Part shown: one piece after another, positions 19,855-28,191 of the stretch
Layout: each line of letters starts with the position of its first letter
How positions within the stretch are numbered: position 1 is the first letter of the stretch
Notes under the pieces: model-generated
The model's input: only the letters and a program-made list of their open reading frames with translations
What the model was told of the DNA's origin: nothing
Databases searched by the model: none
NCBI RefSeq assembly: GCF_002286815.1
Contig: NZ_MUNM01000050.1
Coordinates: 1 to 64,000, forward strand
DNA: 64,000 bases
Origin: Pseudomonas sp. PICF141
Lineage (GTDB): Bacteria > Pseudomonadota > Gammaproteobacteria > Pseudomonadales > Pseudomonadaceae
Reading direction: 5' to 3'
Made by a program: the position numbers and the translations under genes

Positions 19855-20946
19855 TTGATCAGGCCGCGTAAAAGCCTTGGGTTACTTGATCGCGTTTTAC
19901 GCATTTTGTTTCCGGGGTTATGTCTTTTGTTATTTAACGGCTGCGCCAGCATCAGCTATTACGGCCAACTGGCCAGTGGTCAGTTGCAATTGCTGCGAGC
20001 CCGAGAGCCGGTTTCCAGTGTGATCGCCGATCCAGGCCGCGATCAGCAATTGCGCGCGCATCTGGCCGAATCACAAAAGGCCCGGACATTTGCCAGCCAG
20101 CACCTGCATTTGCCGGACAATCAGAGCTACCGCCTGTACGCCGACATTGGCCGACCGTTTGTAGTCTGGAACGTCTTTGCCACGCCGGAATTTTCGCTGA
20201 AGCCGCAGAACCATTGCTTCCCCATCGCTGGCTGCGTCGCCTATCGCGGTTATTACAGCCAGAGTGCTGCCCGCGGTGAGGCCGCGTTGCAGCGTCTGCA
20301 AGGTATGGACGTGTCGATTGGCGGCGTCGAGGCCTATTCGACGCTCGGTTGGTTCAACGACCCGATCATGAGCTCGATGATGGGTTGGGGCGACGAACGG
20401 TTAGCCACGCTGATATTTCACGAACTCGCCCATCAACGTTTTTATGTGAAGGACGACACCGAGTTCAACGAGTCCTTCGCGACCTTCGTCGAGCAGGAGG
20501 GCACTCGCCAATGGCGCGCATCCCGGGGCCTGCCACCGGATAACCGAGCGTTGGTGAAGCAACGCGACCAGTTCATCCAATTGGTTTTGAACGCCCGCAA
20601 GCGACTGGAACAGCTTTACGCCTTGCCGCTTCCTGCCGAGCAAATGCGTGAGCGAAAAGCAGCAGAGTTCGAACAATTGCGCCGTGATTACCGGACGCTA
20701 CGCGACGCTCAATGGGGCGGGAACAAACGCTTCGACGCCTGGATCAACAGCCCAATGAACAATGCCCGGCTGTTGCCGTTTGGTTTGTATGACCAATGGG
20801 TGCCGGCGTTTGCCGCGTTGTTCAAACAGGTCGATGGAGATTGGCTGAGGTTTTATGCGGCGGTGGAGAAATTGGGCGCTTTACCGCTTGAGGAGCGTAA
20901 GGCGGCGTTGAAAGTGTTGGCAGGATCAAAAAGTGGCGATGGCTGA
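19855..20946 (+). CDS. Predicted lipoprotein metallopeptidase (aminopeptidase family, DUF2265)
   Basis: A 363-residue predicted aminopeptidase with a lipoprotein signal (LLLFNGC, Cys30), a zinc motif HELAH at 189-193 and Glu206 in NESFATFVE as the probable third ligand, the gluzincin pattern. The signature YYGQLASGQLQLL follows the lipid Cys. The start is a TTG at 19855 behind AGGGATG; no in-frame ATG gives a signal peptide. It should sit in the envelope facing the periplasm. The peptide substrates are unknown. Divergent from the paired lipoprotein genes. Confidence 0.85.
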   Translation: MIRPRKSLGLLDRVLRILFPGLCLLLFNGCASISYYGQLASGQLQLLRAREPVSSVIADPGRDQQLRAHLAESQKARTFASQHLHLPDNQSYRLYADIGRPFVVWNVFATPEFSLKPQNHCFPIAGCVAYRGYYSQSAARGEAALQRLQGMDVSIGGVEAYSTLGWFNDPIMSSMMGWGDERLATLIFHELAHQRFYVKDDTEFNESFATFVEQEGTRQWRASRGLPPDNRALVKQRDQFIQLVLNARKRLEQLYALPLPAEQMRERKAAEFEQLRRDYRTLRDAQWGGNKRFDAWINSPMNNARLLPFGLYDQWVPAFAALFKQVDGDWLRFYAAVEKLGALPLEERKAALKVLAGSKSGDG

Positions 20947-20949
20947 AAG

Positions 20950-21044
20950 GGCCTCTTCGCGGGCAAGCCTCGCTCCTACAGTCGGGCGACGACGGTGCAG
21001 GCGACGTACATTCTGTAGGAGCGAGGCTTGCCCGCGAAGAGGCC
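20950..21044. repeat. REPIN flanking the RAYT gene on its downstream side
   Basis: Two perfect 31-base arms (20950-20980 and 21014-21044) contain the REP core CGCGGGCAAGCCTCGCTCC. The spacer (20981-21013) begins GTCGGGCGACGACGG and is identical to that of the copy at 21.6 kb. Such paired inverted REPs (REPINs) are mobilised or maintained by RAYT proteins such as the one encoded next to it. The outer stem bases read CTCTTCGCG here, against GCCTTCGCG in the other copy. Confidence 0.92.
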
Positions 21045-21067
21045 GGCCCAGGTTCCCCAAAAGTCGG

Positions 21068-21526
21068 CTACAGCCAAATCGCATCCCACAAAGGATAGTC
21101 CCCGACCTTTTCTACCAATCCCGCTCGCAGCGGATTGGCAACGATATATCGAGCAACTGCCTGCAAGTCTTCTTCCTTGCGTATGGCGCGATCATGATAG
21201 CCATGCTGCCAAACCGGACCTTGACGTCGAATTGAGCGATTGACCGTCACTGCAATCCGGGATTTGGTACGGGCCATCAATGTAGGTAGCTGAGTATTTT
21301 GTAACTCAATCAGCCAATGAAAATGATCGGGCATCACAACCCAGGCTAACGATGTTGCAAACTCTTCTCGCTCAGCCGTCCTTAAAGCATCAACCACCAG
21401 ACGCCCATTCTTGAAGTTGCTAAACAATGGTTCTCGATTCAAAACCACGGCAGTCAGCAGATAAATTTGTCCGGACTCTGAGTATCGCCCGGTGCGCAAT
21501 CGATGAGCATGTTTGAGCTCTGACAA
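21068..21526 (-). CDS. REP-associated tyrosine transposase (RAYT)
   Basis: A 152-residue Y1/HUH-type protein of the IS200-like family that is associated with REP repeats. It has the HUH motif HFH at 68-70 (MPDHFHWLIE), the conserved WQHGYHDRAIR (106-116) and the YIVANPLRAG motif with the likely nucleophile Tyr127. The length is normal for Pseudomonas RAYTs and nothing is broken. It lies between two nearly identical REPINs, in the pattern expected for a single-copy, host-maintained RAYT rather than a mobile insertion sequence: no terminal repeats or target duplication were seen. Confidence 0.92.
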   Translation of the reverse strand: MSELKHAHRLRTGRYSESGQIYLLTAVVLNREPLFSNFKNGRLVVDALRTAEREEFATSLAWVVMPDHFHWLIELQNTQLPTLMARTKSRIAVTVNRSIRRQGPVWQHGYHDRAIRKEEDLQAVARYIVANPLRAGLVEKVGDYPLWDAIWL

Positions 21527-21621
21527 TGATGACCCTCCTTGATCGTAGTCGGAGTATTAAGGCTAGGACGATAAGTAGGGATTGGAGTGAGAACAGTTGC
21601 TCTGGATGTGTCTGGGGGGAC

Positions 21622-21710
21622 GCCTTCGCGGGCAAGCCTCGCTCCTACAGTCGGGCGACGACGGTGCAGGCGACGTACATTCTGTAGGAGCGAGGCTTGC
21701 CCGCGAAGGC
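21622..21710. repeat. REPIN flanking the RAYT gene on its upstream side
   Basis: Perfect 28-base arms (21622-21649 and 21683-21710) with the same core and the same 33-base spacer as the copy at 20.95 kb. The outer part of the stem differs (GCCTTCGCG) but both arms changed together, so pairing is kept. It lies 95 bases upstream of the RAYT start and ends seven bases before the stop of the HAD phosphatase gene, so it may also act as its transcript end. Confidence 0.92.
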
Positions 21711-21717
21711 AATGCAA

Positions 21718-22368
21718 CTAACGCTGCAAAAACGCCTGATGCATCTCCTCTAGCGTCTCAAAGTGGTAAGCCGGGGCTTCAGCGCTCAGTTCTTCCCGAC
21801 TGCCAAATCCATAACCCACCGCCGCCGCGTCCAGCCCATTACTACGTGCACCGATCAGATCGTGTTTACGGTCGCCAATCATCAGGGTATTGGCCGGGTC
21901 CAGGCCTTCTTCGCTCATCAAGTGCGCAATCAGCTCGACCTTGTCGGTTCGCGTACCATCCAGCTCGCTGCCGTAAATCACTTTGAAATGCCTGGCGAAG
22001 TCGAAATGCCGGGCGATTTCCCGGGCGAAAACCCATGGCTTGGACGTTGCGATGTACAGCTGTCGTCCTTGCCCACCGAGGGTTTCCAGCAACGGCGTGA
22101 CGCCATCGAACACGCGGTTTTCATACAGACCGGTGACTTTGAAGCGCTCGCGATAGAAATTCACCGCTTCCCAGGCCTTGGGCTCGTCAAAGTCGTAGAA
22201 CTTCATGAACGCCTGCAACAATGGCGGGCCGATGAAGTGCTCGAGCCTGGTCAAGTCCGGTTCATCGATCCCCAGTTTGCTCAGGGCGAACTGAATGGAG
22301 CGGGTGATGCCTTCGCGCGGGTCGGTCAACGTGCCATCGAGGTCGAACAGTACGGTTTGGTAATGCAT
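21718..22368 (-). CDS. HAD family hydrolase, phosphoglycolate phosphatase-like
   Basis: A 216-residue HAD subfamily IA phosphatase. Motif I is FDLDGTLTD (residues 8-16), motif II IATSKP, and motif IV MIGDRKHDLIGA. The length and cap region resemble Gph/PpaX-type phosphatases; the substrate is unknown. The ATG at 22368 follows AGGAATT; nine extra residues upstream are not used. Same strand as the gamma carbonic anhydrase gene 45 bases upstream, possibly co-transcribed. Confidence 0.88.
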   Translation of the reverse strand: MHYQTVLFDLDGTLTDPREGITRSIQFALSKLGIDEPDLTRLEHFIGPPLLQAFMKFYDFDEPKAWEAVNFYRERFKVTGLYENRVFDGVTPLLETLGGQGRQLYIATSKPWVFAREIARHFDFARHFKVIYGSELDGTRTDKVELIAHLMSEEGLDPANTLMIGDRKHDLIGARSNGLDAAAVGYGFGSREELSAEAPAYHFETLEEMHQAFLQR

Positions 22369-22413
22369 GAAAATTCCTGAGCAGTAGAGAGGCACTTTCC
22401 TTTATCAAGCGGT

Positions 22414-22959
22414 CTAGAGCTGGTCGTAGCCTTCGGCCAGATGCAGGTCCTTGAGCTTCACGTAGTTCGCTGCGCTGTAGGTGAAAAAGGCTTTTTCCTT
22501 GTCAGTCAGCGGCCGGATCTGTTTCACCGGGCTGCCAACGTAGAGGAAACCGCTTGCCAGGCGCTTGCCCGGCGGCACCAGGCTGCCAGCGCCGATGATC
22601 ACATCGTCCTCGACCACCGCACCGTCCATGACAATGCTGCCCATGCCGATCAGAATCCGGTTGCCCACGGCACAACCATGAAGCATGACTTTATGCGCGA
22701 TGGTCACATCATCACCGATCAGCAGCGCGAAGCCATCGGGATTGAATGGCCCGGCGTGGGTAATGTGCAATACGCAGCCGTCCTGCACGCTGGTGCGCGC
22801 ACCGATCCGGATGCGATGCATGTCGCCGCGGATCACTGTCAGTGGCCAGACGGAGCTGTCTTCGCCGATTTCGACGTCGCCGATCACCACCGCCGAGCCG
22901 TCGACAAAGGCGCCTTTGCCCAGCAGCGGCGTGTGGTTCTGATACTTGCGAAGGGTCAC
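22414..22959 (-). CDS. Gamma carbonic anhydrase family protein
   Basis: A 181-residue left-handed beta-helix hexapeptide-repeat protein of the gamma carbonic anhydrase family (YrdA/PaaY-like). Zinc-ligand histidines are visible in VLHITH (65, 68) and IAHKVMLHG (89, 94). The start is GTG 22959 (MTLRKYQNHTPLLGKGAFVD), preceded by AGAGAGAG; the frame extends to 23058 but that part does not resemble the family. Activity as a carbonic anhydrase is not certain, as many members are inactive or act on thioesters. Confidence 0.88.
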   Translation of the reverse strand: MTLRKYQNHTPLLGKGAFVDGSAVVIGDVEIGEDSSVWPLTVIRGDMHRIRIGARTSVQDGCVLHITHAGPFNPDGFALLIGDDVTIAHKVMLHGCAVGNRILIGMGSIVMDGAVVEDDVIIGAGSLVPPGKRLASGFLYVGSPVKQIRPLTDKEKAFFTYSAANYVKLKDLHLAEGYDQL

Positions 22960-23060
22960 GATAGGCTCTCTCTCTTTTGCTGATAGCTGCGGTGAGCGTC
23001 GATTGTAATTAAGATGGGGCCATGTTTCTTCCCGCATGTTTTCCAGCCAAGGTGCCAACC

Positions 23061-25112
23061 GTGAGCGTGAACAACCCTCTTCTGCAGTCCTACGACCTGC
23101 CGCCGTTTTCGGCGATCCGTGCCGAACACGTGCAACCGGCCATTGAAAAGATCCTGGCTGACAACCGCGCCGCCATTGTCGACATCCTCAAGACCCAGGG
23201 TAAACAACCGACCTGGGCCGGCCTGGTGCTGGCGATGGATGAGCTCAACGATCGTCTGGGCGCCGCCTGGAGCCCGGTCAGCCACCTCAATGCCGTGTGC
23301 AACAGCGCCGAGTTGCGCCAAGCCTACGAGGCTTGCCTGCCGGCCCTGAGCGCCTACGCCACCGAGCTGGGCCAGAACCGTGAACTGTTTCAAGCCTATG
23401 AAGCGCTGGCCAACAGCCCTGAAGCCGCCCGTTTCGATGTGGCGCAGAAAACGATCCTGGAACACGCTTTGCGCGACTTCCGTCTGTCGGGTATCGACCT
23501 GCCTGAAGCCGAACAAAAGCGCTATGCCGATGTGCAGAGCAAGCTGTCGGAGCTGGGCAGTCGCTTTTCCAATCAGTTGCTCGACGCTACGCAGGCATGG
23601 ACCAAGCACGTCACCGACGAAGCCGCCCTCGCCGGCCTGACCGATTCGGCCAAGGCGCAAATGGCCGCCGCCGCGCAAGCCAAGGACCTGAACGGCTGGC
23701 TGATCACCCTGGAATTCCCGAGTTACTACGCGGTGATGACCTACGCCCAGGACCGCGCCCTGCGTGAAGAAGTCTATGCCGCCTACTGCACCCGTGCGTC
23801 GGACCAAGGCCCGAATGCCGGTCAGAACGACAACGGCCCGGTCATGGAAGAAATTCTCGACCTGCGTCAGGAACTGGCAAAACTGCTGGGCTTCGCCAGC
23901 TTCTCAGAGCTGAGCCTGGCTACCAAAATGGCCGAGTCCAGCGATCAGGTGCTGAGTTTTCTGCGCGACCTGGCCAAACGCAGCAAGCCGTTCGCCGCAA
24001 AGGATCTGCAACAGCTCCAGGCCTACGCCGCCGAACAAGGTTGCCCGGACCTGCAAAGCTGGGACAGCGGTTTCTACGGTGAAAAACTTCGCGAACAACG
24101 CTACAGCGTCGCCCAGGAAACCCTTCGCGCTTACTTCCCGATCGACAAGGTTCTGGGTGGGTTGTTCAGCATCGTTCAGCGCCTGTACGGCATCGAGATC
24201 GCTGAGCTGAAGGGCTTCGACACTTGGCACCCGGATGTCCGCCTGTTCGAAATCAAGGAAAAGGGCCAGCATGTCGGTCGTTTCTTCTTCGACCTGTATG
24301 CCCGCGCCAACAAGCGCGGCGGGGCCTGGATGGACGGCGCCCGCGATCATCGCCGTACGATCAATGGCGTGCTGCAAACCCCGGTGGCGAATCTGGTATG
24401 CAATTTCACCCCGGCCGACAGCGGTAAGCCGGCCCTGCTGACCCACGATGAAGTGACCACCCTGTTCCACGAATTCGGTCATGGCCTGCATCACTTGCTG
24501 ACCCGCGTCGAGCATGCAGGTGTGTCTGGCATCAATGGCGTGGCCTGGGATGCGGTCGAACTGCCAAGTCAGTTCATGGAAAACTGGTGCTGGGAGCCGG
24601 AAGGTCTGGCGTTGATTTCCGGCCACTACGAAACCGGCGAGCCGTTGCCTCAGGATCTGCTGGAGAAAATGCTCGCGGCGAAAAACTTCCAGTCCGGCCT
24701 GATGATGGTTCGCCAGCTGGAGTTCTCGTTGTTCGACTTCGAACTCCATGCCACCCATGGCGATGGCCGTAGTGTGCTGCAAGTGCTCGAAAGCGTGCGC
24801 GACGAAGTCTCGGTCATGCGTCCGCCGGCCTACAACCGCTTCCCCAACAGCTTCGCCCACATCTTTGCCGGTGGTTATGCGGCGGGCTACTACAGCTATA
24901 AGTGGGCAGAAGTATTGTCGGCTGATGCTTTCTCGAAGTTTGAAGAAGAGGGTGTGCTCAATGCCGAGACCGGTCGCGCCTTCCGTGAAGCGATTCTGGC
25001 GCGAGGCGGCTCCCAGGAGCCGATGGTGCTGTTCGTCGACTTCCGTGGCCGTGCGCCATCGATTGACGCACTCTTGCGCCATAGCGGCCTGAGTGAGGAC
25101 GCGGCAGCATGA
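23061..25112 (+). CDS. prlC: Oligopeptidase A
   Basis: A 683-residue cytosolic M3A zinc metallopeptidase that degrades short peptides, including cleaved signal peptides. The zinc motif HEFGHGLHH begins at residue 470, with the downstream Glu in LPSQFMENWCWEPE. The GTG at 23061 (MSVNNPLLQSYDLPPFSA) is chosen because AAGGTG is six bases upstream and the length is then that of Pseudomonas PrlC; the frame runs back to 23022. Its TGA overlaps the ATG of the zinc-ribbon gene by four bases, so the two are coupled. Confidence 0.96.
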   Translation: MSVNNPLLQSYDLPPFSAIRAEHVQPAIEKILADNRAAIVDILKTQGKQPTWAGLVLAMDELNDRLGAAWSPVSHLNAVCNSAELRQAYEACLPALSAYATELGQNRELFQAYEALANSPEAARFDVAQKTILEHALRDFRLSGIDLPEAEQKRYADVQSKLSELGSRFSNQLLDATQAWTKHVTDEAALAGLTDSAKAQMAAAAQAKDLNGWLITLEFPSYYAVMTYAQDRALREEVYAAYCTRASDQGPNAGQNDNGPVMEEILDLRQELAKLLGFASFSELSLATKMAESSDQVLSFLRDLAKRSKPFAAKDLQQLQAYAAEQGCPDLQSWDSGFYGEKLREQRYSVAQETLRAYFPIDKVLGGLFSIVQRLYGIEIAELKGFDTWHPDVRLFEIKEKGQHVGRFFFDLYARANKRGGAWMDGARDHRRTINGVLQTPVANLVCNFTPADSGKPALLTHDEVTTLFHEFGHGLHHLLTRVEHAGVSGINGVAWDAVELPSQFMENWCWEPEGLALISGHYETGEPLPQDLLEKMLAAKNFQSGLMMVRQLEFSLFDFELHATHGDGRSVLQVLESVRDEVSVMRPPAYNRFPNSFAHIFAGGYAAGYYSYKWAEVLSADAFSKFEEEGVLNAETGRAFREAILARGGSQEPMVLFVDFRGRAPSIDALLRHSGLSEDAAA

Positions 25113-25396
25113 GTGAGGAATCTGTGATCACCAAAAAACGCTTTATCGCCGGCGCGGTCTGCCCGGCCTGCAGCGAGCCGGACAAGTTGATGATGTGGAG
25201 CGAAGACGCCGTTCCGCATCGCGAGTGTGTGGCTTGCGGTTATTCCGACACGCTGAATGAACAAGGGCTGTCGGTGCCCAAGGAGTTGGGCACGCGGGTC
25301 AATACTTCGGCATTGAAAGTGCCCGATGCAAAGGTTCAGGCGGTGCAGTTCTTCCCGAACCCGAAGCTGAAGAAAAAGCCTGACGAGCAGCATTAA
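25109..25396 (+). CDS. YheV family putative zinc ribbon protein
   Basis: A 95-residue protein with a zinc ribbon: CPACSEP (Cys18, Cys21) and CVACGY. It belongs to the YheV/DUF2387 family, which in many gammaproteobacteria sits directly after prlC, as here (ATGA overlap). The C-terminal half is charged and ends in KLKKKPDEQH. Its function and any partnership with PrlC are unknown. Confidence 0.9.
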   Translation: MSEESVITKKRFIAGAVCPACSEPDKLMMWSEDAVPHRECVACGYSDTLNEQGLSVPKELGTRVNTSALKVPDAKVQAVQFFPNPKLKKKPDEQH

Positions 25397-25404
25397 ATAG
25401 CAAA

Positions 25405-25439
25405 AAAGCCTTCCATTGCGCGCCGCAAGGGAAGGCTTT
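25405..25439 (-). terminator. Hairpin that could end the minus-strand EF-hand gene
   Basis: AAAGCCTTCC (25405-25414) and GGAAGGCTTT (25430-25439) form a 10-base stem. On the minus strand it is followed by a T run, while on the plus strand it is not, so it serves leftward transcription best. Confidence 0.65.
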
Positions 25440-25493
25440 GCTACTGCAGATGCGAGTCAAGAAGTAGTGTCCACATAACAACGTCACTTTATC

Positions 25494-25535
25494 AGTCTGC
25501 TGCGTCTGGGGTCCCCAAGCGCAGCAGACTTTTTA
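25494..25535 (+). terminator. Terminator of the prlC-yheV operon
   Basis: AGTCTGCTGCG (25494-25504) and CGCAGCAGACT (25520-25530) pair perfectly around an inner GGGGTCCCC palindrome and are followed by TTTTA. It lies about 100 bases after the zinc-ribbon gene. Confidence 0.85.
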
Positions 25536-25559
25536 CATTTTAATATCGAAGCTCAGCAA

Positions 25560-25865
25560 TTATGGATTGGCGATACTGGCATAAGCTTTGGCCAGGGCCA
25601 GCAACTTTTCCTTATCGTCGGCATCGATATCACCGTCACCATCAACATCTTTATTGACATCTTCAAGACTAAAGGACATACCTCCATCATATGAGGATGC
25701 GATGATTATTTTGGAATCCAGCAATGCATGAGTGAGCTTGGAATTTTTAGCATCCCAACCCTCTTCCTTCAATGCGAACTGCATAGAGACGAGTACTTCA
25801 TCCGGGTCAACGATAGTAGGACCAAGTTTCTGTAGAAAGATACCGCGATTATTAAAAAACGACAT
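25560..25865 (-). CDS. Orphan protein with one EF-hand-like calcium loop
   Basis: A 101-residue protein not recognised as any known family. Near the C terminus it has a textbook EF-hand/dockerin-type loop, DVDGDGDIDADD (residues 73-84), with acidic residues at positions 1, 3, 5, 9 and 12, Gly at 6 and Ile at 8, followed by the helix KEKLLALAKAYASI. The N terminus has no signal peptide and looks cytosolic or secreted by a non-Sec route. AAGGAATT precedes the ATG at 25865. The gene and its flanks are clearly AT-rich compared with neighbours, suggesting transfer. Ca2+ binding is inferred from the loop. Confidence 0.7.
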   Translation of the reverse strand: MSFFNNRGIFLQKLGPTIVDPDEVLVSMQFALKEEGWDAKNSKLTHALLDSKIIIASSYDGGMSFSLEDVNKDVDGDGDIDADDKEKLLALAKAYASIANP

Positions 25866-26073
25866 AGTTAATTCCTTTTAGTAAATATCCTGGGTTTATG
25901 TTTGCAGCGGATAAATATTACCGATACTTCCCATGTAACAACCACTCCTTATATGTGTCTCCCAGTTTCATAACTAAAGTTAGAATCACAGCCAACAAAA
26001 AAATGCCGAACGGCACTGGTCGAGCGAGCGTTGGCGCGATACTGTACATGCATACAGCCAACAGGATTCTCTC

Positions 26074-27132
26074 ATGCACATGCCATTGCCACCTCGCGGC
26101 CGCGGCACCGCGACCAATCCGCACAACCGTTTTGCACCGAACCGCTCGGTGGCCGAGGATGATGGCTGGTATCAGGAAGCGCCAATCACCCAAGGCACTG
26201 AAGTGCGTATCGAGAAGGCTAAAACCATCATCACCCGCAACAACTCGCCCGACTTGCCCTTCGACCGCTCGATCAATCCGTACCGCGGCTGCGAGCATGG
26301 CTGTATTTATTGCTACGCCCGGCCCAGCCACGCCTATTGGGACATGTCGCCGGGACTGGATTTCGAAACCAGACTGATCGCCAAGACCAACGCCGCCGAT
26401 GTGCTGGAAGAACAACTGTCCAAACGCGGCTATCAATGCGCGCCGATCAACCTTGGCTCAAATACCGATCCTTATCAGCCGATCGAGCGCGAACACAAAA
26501 TCACCCGTAAAACCCTCGAAGTGCTGCTGCGTTACCGCCATCCGGTGACCATCATCACTAAAGGCTCGCTGATTCTGCGCGATCTGGACCTGCTGGCTGA
26601 ACTTGCCGAGCAAAGGCTGGTGGCGGTAATGATCAGCCTGACCACGCTGGATGATGAACTCAAACGTATCCTCGAACCGCGCGCCGCAGCGCCCAAGGCA
26701 CGGCTTCGGGCGATCCGGGTGATGCGCGAAGCGGGAATTCCGGTAGGCGTTTTGTGCTCCCCCATGATTCCGATGATCAACGACAGCGAACTCGAAAATC
26801 TGTTGACCGAAGCCCATGCGGCCGGCGCGCAAAGCGCGGCCTACATGATGTTGCGCCTGCCGCTGGAAGTGGCGCCGCTGTTCGAAGAGTGGCTGGCGGC
26901 CCACTATCCTCAGCGTGCAGCCCATGTGTTGAGCCTGATCCGGCAAAGCCGTGGGGGTGAGCTCTACGACAGCCGGTTCGGTGTCAGGATGCGCGGCGAA
27001 GGCCCGTTTGCCGACCTGCTCGCGCAACGCTTTGCCAAAACCATCAAACGCCTGGGACTCAATCGGCGGGAAGGTTTCAATCTGGATTGCGAAGCCTTTT
27101 GTCCGCCGGGCCGCCAAATGTCGTTGATTTAA
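26074..27132 (+). CDS. Radical SAM protein of the SplB-related PA0069 type
   Basis: A 352-residue radical SAM protein. The cluster motif CEHGCIYC gives Cys73, Cys77 and Cys80, spaced CxxxCxxC, followed by YARPSHAYWDMSPG. The sequence GSNTDPYQPIEREHKITR is typical of the COG1533 group related to spore photoproduct lyase. The reaction is unknown; DNA repair has been suggested for relatives but is not shown here. The ATG at 26074 has only a weak ribosome site (CAGGAT). The 208 bases before it are AT-rich and hold no gene. Confidence 0.85.
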   Translation: MHMPLPPRGRGTATNPHNRFAPNRSVAEDDGWYQEAPITQGTEVRIEKAKTIITRNNSPDLPFDRSINPYRGCEHGCIYCYARPSHAYWDMSPGLDFETRLIAKTNAADVLEEQLSKRGYQCAPINLGSNTDPYQPIEREHKITRKTLEVLLRYRHPVTIITKGSLILRDLDLLAELAEQRLVAVMISLTTLDDELKRILEPRAAAPKARLRAIRVMREAGIPVGVLCSPMIPMINDSELENLLTEAHAAGAQSAAYMMLRLPLEVAPLFEEWLAAHYPQRAAHVLSLIRQSRGGELYDSRFGVRMRGEGPFADLLAQRFAKTIKRLGLNRREGFNLDCEAFCPPGRQMSLI

Positions 27133-27375
27133 AGATAATTGGCCCTATGGTTGAGTAGTGAACACGACACCGCGTTCCACGTCGGTCACGTTTTTATGAC
27201 CTGGAACACTCGTTCTAGAGCGCTTTATTCAGTTTGAGTTAAGTTTCAACGGCTACCTTGTTCATCGAGTGACTGACGGGTCGGGATTCTTGACCTGGAT
27301 GTTTTTTAAACAGCCACTGGCTTCACACCGGACAAAACGGGAAAATTCCCCTGAATCCGCCAAAGAGGATGAATC

Positions 27376-28107
27376 ATGAGTGACAAGGATAAACAGCCGA
27401 TGGCTGTGTCGGCTTCAGCCCAACCCGAGGCGGAAACCGCCGATGCAGCGCTGCAGCATATCGTTGACGGCTTTTTGCACTTTCATCACGAGATCTTTCC
27501 GCAGCAGGAAGAACTCTTCAAAAAACTCGCCACGGCCCAACGGCCCCGGGCGATGTTCATCGCTTGCGCCGACTCGCGCATCGTTCCAGAACTGATTACC
27601 CAAAGCGCCCCCGGCGACCTGTTCGTGACCCGCAACGTCGGCAATGTCGTGCCACCTTATGGGCAAATGAATGGCGGTGTTTCCACGGCCATCGAATATG
27701 CGGTGCTGGCCCTCGGCGTTCAGCACATCATCATCTGTGGGCATTCCGACTGCGGTGCCATGCGCGCGGTGCTCAACCCGCAGAGCCTGGAAAAGATGCC
27801 GACGGTCAAAGCCTGGCTGCGTCATGCCGAAGTGGCGAAAACCATGGTCCAGGACAACTGCCATTGCAGGGATGAAAACGAGAGCATGCACATCCTCACC
27901 GAAGAGAATGTGATTGCTCAGTTGCAACATTTACGCACGCACCCATCAGTAGCTTCGCGCATGGCAAACGGTCAATTGTTTATCCATGGCTGGGTCTACA
28001 ACATCGAAACCAGCGAAATCCAGGCTTACGATGCGGATCAGGGTTGTTTCCTGCCGCTCGATGGCAGCCATCCCATTCCGATGGCGACGCCCAAAGCGCG
28101 CTTCTAA
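27376..28107 (+). CDS. Beta-class carbonic anhydrase
   Basis: A 243-residue zinc enzyme that interconverts CO2 and bicarbonate. Zinc ligands are Cys64 (ACADSRIVPE), His123 and Cys126 (CGHSDCG), with the Asp66-Arg68 dyad; RNVGN is conserved. The N-terminal 25 residues are polar and disordered. AGAGGAT lies just before the ATG. It is followed after 84 bases by a SulP transporter gene on the same strand, the arrangement known for PA0102 in PAO1, which suggests a bicarbonate supply unit. Confidence 0.93.
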   Translation: MSDKDKQPMAVSASAQPEAETADAALQHIVDGFLHFHHEIFPQQEELFKKLATAQRPRAMFIACADSRIVPELITQSAPGDLFVTRNVGNVVPPYGQMNGGVSTAIEYAVLALGVQHIIICGHSDCGAMRAVLNPQSLEKMPTVKAWLRHAEVAKTMVQDNCHCRDENESMHILTEENVIAQLQHLRTHPSVASRMANGQLFIHGWVYNIETSEIQAYDADQGCFLPLDGSHPIPMATPKARF

Positions 28108-28191
28108 ATCCTCCTAAGTATGGTTTAGCCGAGGCTGCCGATCTGGCGGCACGGCTTTGCCACGCCTGAAAAAAACTCCGGGAGAGCCACA

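Noticed and set aside
21068..21526. RAYT considered as an active IS200-type insertion sequence
   Set aside because: No terminal element ends or target duplication were seen, and the HFH/YIVANP pattern with flanking REPINs fits RAYT better.
20950..21710. Repeated sequences spaced around a gene, considered as CRISPR
   Set aside because: The repeats are long palindromic REPINs with a RAYT between, not short direct repeats with variable spacers, and no cas genes are present.
23022..23060. Longer N terminus for oligopeptidase A
   Set aside because: The 13 extra residues are unlike the family, and the GTG at 23061 has a good ribosome site and gives the usual length.
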